The translations under genes and the position numbers were made by a program. From an uncultured Paraglaciecola sp. (GTDB lineage: Bacteria; Pseudomonadota; Gammaproteobacteria; Enterobacterales; Alteromonadaceae): a DNA stretch of 64,000 nt. The stretch lies in NCBI GenBank assembly GCA_947498355.1, contig CANMKA010000008.1, positions 62,001-126,000 on the forward strand, written 5' to 3'. Position 1 is the stretch's first letter. Every line of letters begins with the position of its first letter. The notes beneath the pieces are model-generated. The model was not told the DNA's origin. It worked only from the letters and a program-made list of their open reading frames with translations, and did not search any database. Positions 29,634 to 38,793 of this stretch are shown here, piece after piece.

Positions 29634-29976
29634 TATCCCTACCTTTCGAAATCAGCTCTATCCTTATGGTTCTCATACAAATAATCAATATTTGCGTATG
29701 TTCGATTGGTCCATGCTGAGAAAGTTCCCATCATTAAACCTGCTCATTCTGATGGCTTCAATAGAGAGAACATTGGAGTTTTGAATAGGCCGACAATTTA
29801 TGCCGTTCGGCACAAATAATACCATTAATCCGCATAGAAATATGGACACTCAGAATACATCCAGCCGCTTTTTATTTAGGCGTCGCTGTGCATTGAACGG
29901 TTCTATGACGGTTGGTATGAGTCATTAACAAACATTGACGGTGTGACATGGAGGCGACGATGGCCACATATTCGAA
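29634..29976. other. Non-coding gap between M16 gene and prkB
   Basis: This 343-base stretch is AT-rich near the peptidase gene and holds its ribosome-binding site (AAAGG/AGGGA before the ATG). The part near prkB is richer in GC. I see no protein gene, RNA gene or clear terminator. A short inverted stretch GCCGTTCGGC lies near 29803. Confidence 0.5.
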
Positions 29977-30882
29977 TTAAGACTTTTGACTAACCCAATC
30001 CATTTGAAAACCTGCTCGACGCTTCTTATCCAGAATTTCTTCCAGTAAAGGCATCAAAATCAGTTCCATGGCTAGGCCCATTTTTCCGCCGGGCACCACT
30101 ATAGTATTGATTCGAGACATGAACGCGCCGTCAATCATACTTAGTAGGTAAGGGTAATCGACGGTTTTCATCTCTCGGCGAAATCTTACGACTACGAAGC
30201 TTTCGTCTTGGCTTGGGATCTCACGAGCACTAAATGGGTTTGATGTATCGACAGTAGGCACCCGTTGAAAATTCACATGGGTGCGAGAAAACTGCGGAGT
30301 AATGTATTTAAAATAATCGTCTAGGCTGCGCACTATGCTGCTCATGACGGCCTCACGAGAATGACCACGATCTGTGGTGTCTCGAACTATTTTCTGGATC
30401 CACTCTAAATTTACAATAGGTACCATGCCTACCAATAAATCGACATGCTTGGCAACGTCGACCTCACCATCGGTCACCCCACCGTGTAGTCCCTCGTAAA
30501 AGAGCACGTCTGTGTTTTCCGGCAAATCTTGCCAAGGCGTGAAAGTACCAGGCATTTGATTAAATGGCACAGCCTCATCAAATGTGTGTAAGTATTGCCT
30601 ATGCTTGCCTTTACCCGTTAGGGCGTATTCAGTAAACAAAGATTCAAGCATCTCAAAATCATTGGCCTTGGGACCAAAATAACTGATGTGCTTACCTTGC
30701 TCTTGCGCTTTTCTGATTTCAACTTCCATCTCTGGGCGAGTAAAGCGATGAAAGCTGTCCCCCGCGACTACCGCAGCGTTAACCGACAAATTACGAAAAA
30801 TGTGTCGAATAGCATTAGTGGTCATAGTGGTGCCCGCACCAGATGAACCAGTAATAGCAATAATAGGGTGTTTTACAGACAT
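29977..30882 (-). CDS. prkB: Phosphoribulokinase-like protein PrkB
   Basis: The 301-residue protein closely matches the gammaproteobacterial PrkB group. Visible features are a P-loop in ITGSSGAGTTMTT at about residues 9-21, GDSFHRFTRPEM near 42-53, YFGPKANDFEMLE, YEGLHGG near 133 and PGGKMGLAMEL near the C-terminus. It is a nucleoside-kinase-fold enzyme. Despite its name, its host has no sign of a RuBisCO gene here and the true substrate is uncertain. In enteric bacteria it follows yheU. Here the two are separated. Its last codons form one copy of the 22-bp repeat. Confidence 0.93.
   Translation of the reverse strand: MSVKHPIIAITGSSGAGTTMTTNAIRHIFRNLSVNAAVVAGDSFHRFTRPEMEVEIRKAQEQGKHISYFGPKANDFEMLESLFTEYALTGKGKHRQYLHTFDEAVPFNQMPGTFTPWQDLPENTDVLFYEGLHGGVTDGEVDVAKHVDLLVGMVPIVNLEWIQKIVRDTTDRGHSREAVMSSIVRSLDDYFKYITPQFSRTHVNFQRVPTVDTSNPFSAREIPSQDESFVVVRFRREMKTVDYPYLLSMIDGAFMSRINTIVVPGGKMGLAMELILMPLLEEILDKKRRAGFQMDWVSQKS
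29984..30005 (+). repeat. 22-bp direct repeat, right copy (inside prkB 3' end)
   Basis: Identical to 26737-26758 and lying inside the prkB coding sequence (codons for about MDWVSQK on the minus strand). A gene 3' end duplicated at the far side of an inserted segment is the usual footprint of site-specific integration. No integrase gene is present, so it could also reflect an older recombination. Confidence 0.85.
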
Positions 30883-30966
30883 TCAATCCACTTAGTCAAA
30901 GAGCGAAGCTCTGTTATAAGCAAGCTTGGGATGTGGGTCAACCCTAACTTACGTTTAATCAACATA

Positions 30967-33900
30967 TCATCCCAACAACACCTGTCTAATTTTGTCCGCA
31001 GACATGGGCTGATAAAAATAAAATCCTTGGAAATTGTTACAGCCCTTATCAATTAAAAAGGCCAGTTGCTGCTGGTTTTCAACGCCCTCAGCAACGGTTT
31101 TCAACTCTAAGTTTTGGGCTAAATTAATAATGGTTGCACAAATCTGTCCGTCTTCTACCGCGTTGGCACAGTCATCAACAAAAGACCGATCTATTTTTAA
31201 TACATCAAGCGGCAAACGCTTCAAATAATTTAAAGACGAATACCCAGTACCAAAGTCGTCTACCGACAAAGTAATATCCAACTGCTTTAGTTCAGTCAAA
31301 GCCGCAATGCAGCGCTCTATATCGGTAAGCAACACGCCTTCAGTAATCTCAAACTCAATGCTCTTCCCGTCAATACGATAGAACTCCAATTTAGATTTAA
31401 CATATTCAATTAAATCACCGGATAATAAATGCTTACCCGACAAGTTAATTGAAATAGGCACTAAGTCGAGTCCCTCTCGCTGCCATTGGCAAAGCTGCTT
31501 AAATACTAAGTCAATCACCTTGCGATCTATGTCGATAATCAAGTTCGACTCTTCGGCGAGCGGGATAAATTCTGCTGGCGAAATAAATCCTCCTGTTGGA
31601 TGATACCAACGTATTAAGGCCTCAAGGCCGATGACTTTTTCATCACTATCAACCTTAGGCTGAAACATCATCTGAATTTGATCGTCGCTGTTCAGCGCTT
31701 TTTTCATCTCTTGGTTAAAATTAAACTTACGTACAGAGTTGCGCATCATTTCGGTGCTAAATACTTGGTAGTTGTCGCGACCTTTCTGTTTAGCGTGGTA
31801 CATAGCGGTATCAGCTTGTTGAATCAGCTTGGATGGATCTCTCTCAAATTCAGATAACGACACCCCAATACTGGCCTGAATAGTAATTTCACGCCCTTCT
31901 AACACTGTGCTTTGTCGCAAGTGACTAAGCATTTGCTGAGCCTTGTCGTGAACATCTGCTACGGTCGGTGCACCAGTTAATAAGACGATAAACTCATCTC
32001 CCCCCCATCGAGCAATAATGTCTGAGTCTTCAGTCACACGGCTTAAACGTGCTGCGACTTCATTGAGTAATTTATCTCCTGCCCCATGACCTAAAGTATC
32101 GTTAATTTCTTTGAAATGATCTAAATCCATGAAAACCACAGCAAACTCAATGAGTGGCTGGGCATTAAGCATTTTCCGAAGGCTTTCGAGTAAATAGGTG
32201 CGGTTATATAAGCCTGTTAGGGGATCGCTATAAGCCAATTGGTTGAGACGTGTTTGTAACTTAGTTTGATGGGTCGTGTCTCTGATATATAAGGTAAACT
32301 CATCACGTAGCTCATTGTCTAGGTTTGCACCCGTTATCGTCACTTCTGCTGGAAAGGTTTCGCCTGTGCTTCTAAGTAAAAAACAGACATTTCTGCGGTT
32401 ATACAGCAGCCCCTGAGAAACCGTAAACTTATGAGATAAGCTGGTTTTGGCAACTAATCTATCTTCCTCAGGAACAAATAAATCAATAAAGTTTTTTCCG
32501 GTAACAGAGGACTTTAACAAACCAAAGGTTTTTTCTGCGGCTGGATTGAATTCAATAATTTTACCGTCGAAGTCAATACTCACAATACTGTCCATGGACG
32601 CATTTAAAATCGACGCTTTGCGCTTTTCACTCATTCTAAAGCGATCAATCGCACTATCACGCTTACCTATCTCGCTGTTCACGCGGTTGATTACTGCATT
32701 ATATTGCTGGGCAATTTGTCCTACTTCAGTAAAGGGTTCAACGGGTACCTGGGATGAAAACTGGCCGTCATTTTGCTGTTTTTGCATAGAGTCCAGCAAA
32801 CCAATTAACTCTGTCGATGCTCTGTGTTCGGAAACATTCATGCCCTGCATCTCTTGCTCTGGGGTGACTCGCATTGCCACAAAACGACACACTAACTTAA
32901 ATAGCAGATAGCTCACCACCAAAGCGTACGCATTAATAGCCAGAATACCTATGGCCTGCACACCAAGCTGTTGAGCACGTTCGAGTCCAGTGCCAATAGC
33001 AGATAAATCGCCAAAAATCGCCACAGCCAAGGTTCCCCACACGCCAGCATACAAATGCACAGGCACAACCCCCAGAGCGTCATCAATTTTAAGCTTATCC
33101 ATTAGTTGAGTGCCAAAATACAAAATCAAACCAGCCATGGCGCCAATAACAGCAGAATCTAATGGCGAAACGGCAAAGCATCCTGCGGTAATTGCTACTA
33201 ATCCTGCTAGTACGCCGTTTAATACATAAGTTACATCGATATATTTGTATCGCAGGTAATGACAAATTGAACTCAACAGGCCGCCCCATACGGCAGCAAC
33301 AAAGGTGTTGAGAACAATTAACGGAACTCGTGAATTAAACTCAAAAGTGCTGCCTCCGTTAAAGCCAATCCAGCCTAACCAAAGAAACAGCGTGCCTAAA
33401 ACTGCAAAAGGTAAACTGCTACCACTAGGCATACTATGTTCGCTATCAAAGCGACCTAACCTCGGGCCAATCATAAGCACAGCGACCAAAGCAACTGAGC
33501 CGCCAACAGAGTGCACCACTGTTGAGCCTGCAAAATCGATAAAACCTATTGATTGAAGCCAGCCTTGACTCTCTGGGTTGAAATAAGAGGCCCATGCCCA
33601 GTGCCCAGCAATGGGGTAGATAGCGCTCGCCATGATCAAAGTTACCCACAAGTATCCGACAAACGTCATACGTTCTGCCACTGCACCTGAAAGTAAAGTA
33701 GCAGCCGTACCACAAAACATTAATTGAAAAATAAAGAAGCTGATGTCGACAGAAGAACTGTTCTCACCAAATATAAATTGAGAGGTGCCAAACCATCCAT
33801 TATAGGAATCGCCAAACATTAGGCCAAACCCGAACAGCCAAAACACTAAGGTTGATAAAATAAAATCTGATAAATTTTTAGCAGCAACGTTGATACTATT

Positions 33901-34044
33901 TTTACTACGAATTTTCCCTGTTTCTAAACACAAGAACCCAGCTTGCATCAGGAACACCATAAAGGCTGATATCAGCAGCCAAGACTCACTCATTACTTTG
34001 TCCAGTAGATACAAAAACCGTTTTGCAGTTTGCAAGAAGTCCAA
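30967..34044 (-). CDS. Ammonium transporter fused to PAS-GGDEF-EAL c-di-GMP module
   Basis: In one 1025-residue chain, residues 1-395 form an Amt/Rh ammonium channel with about 11 membrane helices and both pore histidines (His178 in STVVHSVGG and His330 in PVHLYAGVWG). A linker is followed by a PAS domain (about 470-590), a GGDEF domain (600-765) with intact GGDEF at 681-685, and an EAL domain (770-1020) with EAL at 808-810, then ITEGVLL, DDFGTGYSSL and LKIDRSF. Both enzyme signatures are intact. The RxxD inhibition site is not conserved (EDSD instead). The likely role is to sense or carry ammonium at the membrane and adjust c-di-GMP. No glnK/P-II gene lies beside it. Which activity dominates cannot be read from sequence. 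Confidence 0.94.
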   Translation of the reverse strand: MDFLQTAKRFLYLLDKVMSESWLLISAFMVFLMQAGFLCLETGKIRSKNSINVAAKNLSDFILSTLVFWLFGFGLMFGDSYNGWFGTSQFIFGENSSSVDISFFIFQLMFCGTAATLLSGAVAERMTFVGYLWVTLIMASAIYPIAGHWAWASYFNPESQGWLQSIGFIDFAGSTVVHSVGGSVALVAVLMIGPRLGRFDSEHSMPSGSSLPFAVLGTLFLWLGWIGFNGGSTFEFNSRVPLIVLNTFVAAVWGGLLSSICHYLRYKYIDVTYVLNGVLAGLVAITAGCFAVSPLDSAVIGAMAGLILYFGTQLMDKLKIDDALGVVPVHLYAGVWGTLAVAIFGDLSAIGTGLERAQQLGVQAIGILAINAYALVVSYLLFKLVCRFVAMRVTPEQEMQGMNVSEHRASTELIGLLDSMQKQQNDGQFSSQVPVEPFTEVGQIAQQYNAVINRVNSEIGKRDSAIDRFRMSEKRKASILNASMDSIVSIDFDGKIIEFNPAAEKTFGLLKSSVTGKNFIDLFVPEEDRLVAKTSLSHKFTVSQGLLYNRRNVCFLLRSTGETFPAEVTITGANLDNELRDEFTLYIRDTTHQTKLQTRLNQLAYSDPLTGLYNRTYLLESLRKMLNAQPLIEFAVVFMDLDHFKEINDTLGHGAGDKLLNEVAARLSRVTEDSDIIARWGGDEFIVLLTGAPTVADVHDKAQQMLSHLRQSTVLEGREITIQASIGVSLSEFERDPSKLIQQADTAMYHAKQKGRDNYQVFSTEMMRNSVRKFNFNQEMKKALNSDDQIQMMFQPKVDSDEKVIGLEALIRWYHPTGGFISPAEFIPLAEESNLIIDIDRKVIDLVFKQLCQWQREGLDLVPISINLSGKHLLSGDLIEYVKSKLEFYRIDGKSIEFEITEGVLLTDIERCIAALTELKQLDITLSVDDFGTGYSSLNYLKRLPLDVLKIDRSFVDDCANAVEDGQICATIINLAQNLELKTVAEGVENQQQLAFLIDKGCNNFQGFYFYQPMSADKIRQVLLG

Positions 34045-34159
34045 CCAGAACTCAAAGGTTAGAAGGGATTTTATTTAGATATTTTAAGTGTGTGAAATGT
34101 AAGAAAAAAAATTGTTTAATTCAGGTTAATATCTCATGTTTAATATACTTAAACCTGAT

Positions 34160-34203
34160 AAAAAGTAACCCATACTAAGCTAAATAATTCTATTAGTATG
34201 GGT
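34160..34203 (-). terminator. Rho-independent terminator after the DUF5610 gene
   Basis: Perfect 10-base arms (ACCCATACTA at 34168-34177 and TAGTATGGGT at 34194-34203) enclose a 16-base loop. Read on the minus strand, the hairpin begins eight bases after the stop codon at 34211 and is followed by TACTTTTTATC, a U-rich run. Confidence 0.7.
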
Positions 34204-34210
34204 CAGGTGA

Positions 34211-35659
34211 TTAGGCTTTGGGTTGAAAACCAGGGGGTAAATTATCTAATAGTTGCTGATTAAAACCATTGAACCGATTAATCGCGCTAATTAAATCAGG
34301 CGTTGCAACCTCATCTCCCAATCGATTAATCAAGTCAGCAATAAGAGAGTCATAGGCATCCTTGTCCTCTAATTTTCGTGTTGCCTGATCAAACACATCT
34401 AGAAGTTTATCGACGTAATTAGCAATAGGCTTAGCCGCCTGACTTGCCTCATCGGGTCTGTCGCTTTGTTCGTCATACCGAGATATATTTTCATAGGCCT
34501 TAATGACTTGAGTATTTTCGACTTTGGTTAACTGCAGTGCAAAGCCCGCCAACTCTTGCTCATCAAAGCCCAATTCAAGGGCTTGATTAAATGCTGTCTC
34601 AATATCCCCATTAAAAAACTCTTCGGCTAAGCTATTAGCATCATTAACCAACTGTCCAATCGCCTTTAACTCCTCTTCGTCTAACTCACCGCGCACCGAA
34701 AATGACAAAGATTGTTGTTGAAAGAATACTGCGCTTTGGAGATTTTCACTTTCCGCTTCCTGAACTAGCGGCTCTTCTATTGAATCGCTCTGGGATTGTT
34801 CTGTAGTAGCAGCTTGTAAATTTTGTGGCTGACGAGCTGGTTCGGCTGCAAGGGTCTCATTCGCTCCTAAAGCACCTTCAGTTAAGGGCTCTTGAGCTTG
34901 CTGGGGGGTACTGACTGAACTGGCTGTTGTTGGCGGTATATCGGCAGCTGATTCTTGCTGCTCAACACGACTTGTTAGTTGTTGTTGGCTAGCCTGAAAG
35001 GCCTGTAAATCCTCAAATCGAATATTGACTCTATCACCATCATTAGTGCGTATGGTTAACTCACCAGATTCAGCTTTTAAATAGCTGGCTTGAACTGACT
35101 CAACATTCGCCACTTCCGACTGAGTCGCCTCAGGGTTGAAAATCTCTTGTCTTAATTTAGCAATACCTTGATCGATAAGCTGTTTACTGCTGGCAATGCC
35201 GATTTCAATTTCTTCGTTTAAAAAACCGGATAAGTCTTTTTCGGCTAATTTTATACCTCGCAACACCCCTGAAGTCGCCTGCTCAAATAATGCGTTTAAC
35301 GCTTGTTCATCGGCTCCTTTGTTTTGGGCATTTTTAATTGCGCCGCCAACAAAATTCAACACATTCTTCGCGACTTCTTCAAAATCAAAAAGTGAAGACT
35401 CTGATGCTGTTGGTCCTTTGCGGGAAAAATCAGGTTTTTGGCTGTTCACTTCTAAACTATTACTTAGTGCGCTAGAAAAAACCTGAACGCCAAAGGTCGC
35501 GCTAGAGCTAAATTTGTCTGATCTAAGCGAAACAAAATTACTTTGATTTTCAGCAGCTTGTTTAAGACCAGAATCTCTCAATTGATTCTGTAGGCTACTT
35601 TTATCACCTAAATGCTGGGGCTTTTCATCAAAAAAAGCCTTAAGTTGATTAATGTTCAT
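34211..35659 (-). CDS. DUF5610-like protein of unknown function
   Basis: The 482-residue protein has no signal peptide or membrane helix. The N-terminal part (about 1-170) contains a helical region that matches my recollection of DUF5610 (FDFEEVAKNVLNFVGGAI, then GIKLAEKDLSGFLNEEIEIG). The middle (about 215-310) is a low-complexity stretch rich in Gln, Glu, Ala and Ser. The C-terminal half is helical and acidic. The family has no known function. It sits between a c-di-GMP fusion protein on the same strand and the divergent trmA, with its own terminator, so it is probably transcribed alone. Confidence 0.65.
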   Translation of the reverse strand: MNINQLKAFFDEKPQHLGDKSSLQNQLRDSGLKQAAENQSNFVSLRSDKFSSSATFGVQVFSSALSNSLEVNSQKPDFSRKGPTASESSLFDFEEVAKNVLNFVGGAIKNAQNKGADEQALNALFEQATSGVLRGIKLAEKDLSGFLNEEIEIGIASSKQLIDQGIAKLRQEIFNPEATQSEVANVESVQASYLKAESGELTIRTNDGDRVNIRFEDLQAFQASQQQLTSRVEQQESAADIPPTTASSVSTPQQAQEPLTEGALGANETLAAEPARQPQNLQAATTEQSQSDSIEEPLVQEAESENLQSAVFFQQQSLSFSVRGELDEEELKAIGQLVNDANSLAEEFFNGDIETAFNQALELGFDEQELAGFALQLTKVENTQVIKAYENISRYDEQSDRPDEASQAAKPIANYVDKLLDVFDQATRKLEDKDAYDSLIADLINRLGDEVATPDLISAINRFNGFNQQLLDNLPPGFQPKA

Positions 35660-35872
35660 AATAAATACCTCTATACCCTCAACTATGTATCGGCAGCCCC
35701 ACCGGAGAATTTATAGAGCGCATTCACTGTTTTGCATAAGAGCCAAGTTATACCAAGCTAAGCACCAGTCTCCATTCGTATTAAAAAATACCAAAGGATA
35801 AGGATTATTCGTTGCAGTATGGTCTAAAACCCTTTAGTTTTCCGGTTTTATGTCTAATGCGAAATCGATTCT

Positions 35873-36982
35873 ATGCGCCCAACCGAAATAAAGGCTGAGA
35901 AATACGCCGACCAGTTGCAACAAAAAGTTCAATCTGTGAACAGTGACTTTGCGCAATTTCCTATGCCAGAACTAGAAGTTTTTGCTTCAGAGCCTTTACA
36001 CTATCGAATGCGGGCTGAATTTAGGGTTTGGCATGATGGCGACGATTTGCAGCATATTATGTTCGATCAAAACACCAAAGAGAAATACACAGTGGGTCAC
36101 TTTCCTCCGGCTTGTAAACTGATCAACCAAGTCATGGCTGCGCTGATTGAACACCTAAAGGTGCATGAAGAATTGCGGCGCAAGCTATTTCAAATTGACT
36201 ATATGGCAACCTTGACCGACCAGATCATCGTTTCTTTGCTCTATCACAAGCCTCTTTCTGAGCAATGGCAAACAGAGATGCAAGCCTTACGGGCTAAATT
36301 GAGAGAGACGTTCAATATCGATATTATTGGACGTGCTAAAAAGCAAAAAGTCATACTCGACAAAGACTTTGTTACTGAATCTCTAACCATAAATGACCGC
36401 GAGTACACGTTTAAGCAGATTGAAAATAGCTTCACTCAACCCAACGCCAAAGTAAATATAAAGATGATAGAGTGGGCCTTAGATGTAACGGGTAAAAACG
36501 ATACAGATCTCCTTGAGTTATATTGCGGGGCAGGTAACTTCTCTATTCCCTTGGCGCAAAATTTTAAGCAAGTATTGGCTACCGAAATTTCCAAAACCTC
36601 AGTTGCCGCAGCTCAAGACAATATTGCAGACAATCAGATAGATAATTTAAAGATACTGCGTATGTCGAGTGAGGAGTTTGTTCAAGCTTCTCAAGGTGTT
36701 AGGCAATTTCGCCGGTTGGAGGGCACAGATTTAAACAGTTACAATTGTCAGACTGTTTTGGTTGATCCCCCAAGAGCGGGGCTAGATGATGAAACAATAA
36801 AGATGGTTCAGGCCTATGGAAATATTTTATATATTTCGTGCAACCCAGAGACGCTAAAGCACAACTTAGAGCAACTGCTGAAGACCCACGAAGTAACACG
36901 GTTTGCATTATTTGACCAATTTCCTTATACCCACCATGCTGAGTGCGGCGTGTATTTACAGCAAAAGCCCAGCGCACTGTAA
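35873..36982 (+). CDS. trmA: tRNA (uracil-5-)-methyltransferase TrmA
   Basis: TrmA makes 5-methyluridine at position 54 of tRNAs (and the equivalent site of tmRNA) using S-adenosylmethionine. The 369-residue protein has the SAM motif [13 protein letters not shown] near 213-226, VDPPRAGLD near 298-306, the catalytic Cys in ISCNPETL near 325, and the base-removing Glu in HHAECGVYL near the C-terminus. No iron-sulfur cluster motif is present, which separates it from RlmC/RlmD. Its 3' end faces a convergent gene after eight bases. Confidence 0.96.
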   Translation: MRPTEIKAEKYADQLQQKVQSVNSDFAQFPMPELEVFASEPLHYRMRAEFRVWHDGDDLQHIMFDQNTKEKYTVGHFPPACKLINQVMAALIEHLKVHEELRRKLFQIDYMATLTDQIIVSLLYHKPLSEQWQTEMQALRAKLRETFNIDIIGRAKKQKVILDKDFVTESLTINDREYTFKQIENSFTQPNAKVNIKMIEWALDVTGKNDTDLLELYCGAGNFSIPLAQNFKQVLATEISKTSVAAAQDNIADNQIDNLKILRMSSEEFVQASQGVRQFRRLEGTDLNSYNCQTVLVDPPRAGLDDETIKMVQAYGNILYISCNPETLKHNLEQLLKTHEVTRFALFDQFPYTHHAECGVYLQQKPSAL

Positions 36983-36990
36983 AGCAATCA

Positions 36991-37494
36991 TTACTGACTC
37001 GCAGGTTGCTCGGTTGGTGCCGCCTGCTTCTTTTGCTCTGCCACTAAATTCCGGCACGCAGCAACAAATCCGTCTATGGTATTTTTACACCAAGGCACTT
37101 TAACCTCTGGGGGTTGGCGGGCCACAAACTGACTAATCTCTTCAATAGTTAGAATTTGCCCTTTCAGGGCTTTTTTCACTGCCACCTCTACGGTTTCGTT
37201 GTTCTGGCAGCACTGAACGACTATGTATTGAAAGTTTTCAAAGACAAAACTAGCAATATCGTAATCTGCTTGGCTAATTAAACCGTGTTTATGTTTAGCA
37301 GCCAGCTGCCCTTGAAACATCCTTTGTAACTGGGTTGCAGTCATGATCACAATATCTAATGACTGTTTATTCTGGGACTGTATTGTTTTTAACGACGATT
37401 GCGCCTGTTTTAATTCGCGCTGTACACCTTGCGACTTAGTCACGAAAAACACTAAAACTAAAATTAAAAAACCAATGACACCAAATTCAATCAC
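36991..37494 (-). CDS. Hypothetical membrane-anchored protein
   Basis: I do not recognise this 167-residue protein. It begins with one membrane helix (about 2-19, IEFGVIGFLILVLVFFV), followed by a coiled-coil-like stretch (ELKQAQSSLKTIQSQNKQSL), then a helical domain with two adjacent Cys (VVQCCQNNETVEVAVKKAL) and two further Cys near 137 and 148. The tail is rich in Gln, Ala and Pro. The predicted topology is a short outside end with the body in the cytoplasm. It may be co-transcribed with the upstream DUF1820 gene 97 bases away. Confidence 0.7.
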   Translation of the reverse strand: MIEFGVIGFLILVLVFFVTKSQGVQRELKQAQSSLKTIQSQNKQSLDIVIMTATQLQRMFQGQLAAKHKHGLISQADYDIASFVFENFQYIVVQCCQNNETVEVAVKKALKGQILTIEEISQFVARQPPEVKVPWCKNTIDGFVAACRNLVAEQKKQAAPTEQPASQ

Positions 37495-37591
37495 GACTCA
37501 CCACCTCTTGTTAGATTCTTGATTCTATTACAGGTATGCAATGAGGGCTATGCCCAATCCAATTTTTGCCGACTTACACCAACTAATGCAA

Positions 37592-37915
37592 TTAGTTCTT
37601 TGGCGTATAAATCGGCGAAGGAAAAGCAGTCACCTTATCTGATAATTTGCTAATTTTTGATGTACCTTGCTTCTTCACTTCATCGATCCTGAGCACGCTA
37701 TGCATCGGAATGTAAGTAGTGGTGACATCCGAAAACTCTGATTTAAGCTTTTCATGACTAGGATCAACCACTACGCTAGTGTGAGAGTCCCAAACAAAAT
37801 CACCAATTTCGACAAAACCAAACATACTGCCCTGGCTGACTTCTCTGACATACAACTCGTAACGCTCACCATTACTAACAAACTGAACACGAAATAAGTG
37901 TTTATTCTCAGCCAT
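37592..37915 (-). CDS. DUF1820 family protein
   Basis: A 107-residue soluble protein of the conserved gammaproteobacterial family DUF1820. The key pattern is FRVQFVSNGERYELYVREVS at about residues 8-27, then GFVEIGDFVWD and the PMHSVLRIDEV segment near 80-90, which is followed by a short basic tail. The fold looks beta-rich and the function is unknown. It stands on the minus strand between a hypothetical gene and a TetR gene and has its own upstream gap of 220 bases, in which I see no other gene. Confidence 0.85.
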   Translation of the reverse strand: MAENKHLFRVQFVSNGERYELYVREVSQGSMFGFVEIGDFVWDSHTSVVVDPSHEKLKSEFSDVTTTYIPMHSVLRIDEVKKQGTSKISKLSDKVTAFPSPIYTPKN

Positions 37916-38138
37916 TTATCTTTATTTACCTGTGTATATTGAATGAATAAAAATTATTGAGTTACCCCTTGATAGGCACACCCAAGTAAAAAGGTATAAC
38001 AAAGGGGAGATTGGGCTAGTTGCAAAAAAAGCAAGAGAATCCCATTGGCTTAATTACATATGGTACTAGGGTTAAAGATATAAAGCGTAAGAGGCTAAGG
38101 GAGCAATAGCCATAGTACTCTTACCTTAACAGCTGATG

Positions 38139-38708
38139 TTATCGGGCAAGGGGCCCAAGTAATGCCTGAGTCGCTAACTCTAATTCGTCTGTATCGCCAG
38201 CCAATACTGCATTAACCGCAAAGCCTTGGACATAACTGGTTAATTGTAGGGCAGTAGATTCAATATTCGTATTAGGAGTGATTTGCTTTAGACTTGCCGC
38301 TTTTTCTAGGCAACCAATAAAGTCTATTTGCAAACGATCTAGATAATGCCGACCGACTTCCCTGACCTTTTCGTCATCAAAACCAAGCTCGGTAATCGTA
38401 TTGATCAATAAACAACCTTTACCGCTTACGTGTTTGACGTAATCAGCAAAGTAAGCTTGAATCGATGGCAAGCCTTGATTCGACTCTAAATGATGCATGA
38501 TTTTGTTGAGTTGGGTTTCTTGATAATGGGCTAACACCGTATAAAGAAACGTTTGTTTGCTGCCAAACTCCAAATAAAACCCACGGCGATTAAAGTCTGT
38601 GCGTGCAATAATTTCATCCATTATTGCACCATGGTAGCCATGCTCCAAAAAAACATCAATGGACTGACTTAATACATCGTCAAGGTTGTACTGGGCTTTT
38701 CGAGACAT
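38139..38708 (-). CDS. TetR/AcrR-family transcriptional regulator
   Basis: The 189-residue protein has a TetR-type DNA-binding domain (about residues 8-55: LDDVLSQSIDVFLEHGYHGA, then IIARTDFNRRGFYLEFGSKQ) and a ligand domain of the AcrR/YcnC group (GCLLINTITELG near 98-110). It is preceded by a perfect 14-base palindrome 13 bases from its start, so it probably represses itself. No obvious target gene is divergent from it. The upstream gene slmA runs the same way. Confidence 0.9.
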   Translation of the reverse strand: MSRKAQYNLDDVLSQSIDVFLEHGYHGAIMDEIIARTDFNRRGFYLEFGSKQTFLYTVLAHYQETQLNKIMHHLESNQGLPSIQAYFADYVKHVSGKGCLLINTITELGFDDEKVREVGRHYLDRLQIDFIGCLEKAASLKQITPNTNIESTALQLTSYVQGFAVNAVLAGDTDELELATQALLGPLAR

Positions 38709-38720
38709 GATGACACTACC

Positions 38721-38734
38721 AGAACGTACGTTCT
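38721..38734. promoter_or_regulatory. Candidate operator of the adjacent TetR gene
   Basis: AGAACGTACGTTCT is a perfect palindrome with the ACGTACGT core common in operators of TetR-family repressors. It lies 13 bases before the ATG of the tetR-type gene. Confidence 0.55.
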
Positions 38735-38793
38735 TTTTAGATTAGCTCAGCACTGCTGTCTGTCAAGGTAAGCAGTGCTTGAACCAACAGATC

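Noticed and set aside
29515..29784. 89-codon frame upstream of the M16 gene
   Set aside because: More than a third of it is antisense to the signal-peptide region of the peptidase, and it has no recognisable start signal or domain.
33446..33715. 89-codon frame opposite the Amt region
   Set aside because: It is a shadow in another frame of the well-supported Amt-GGDEF-EAL gene.
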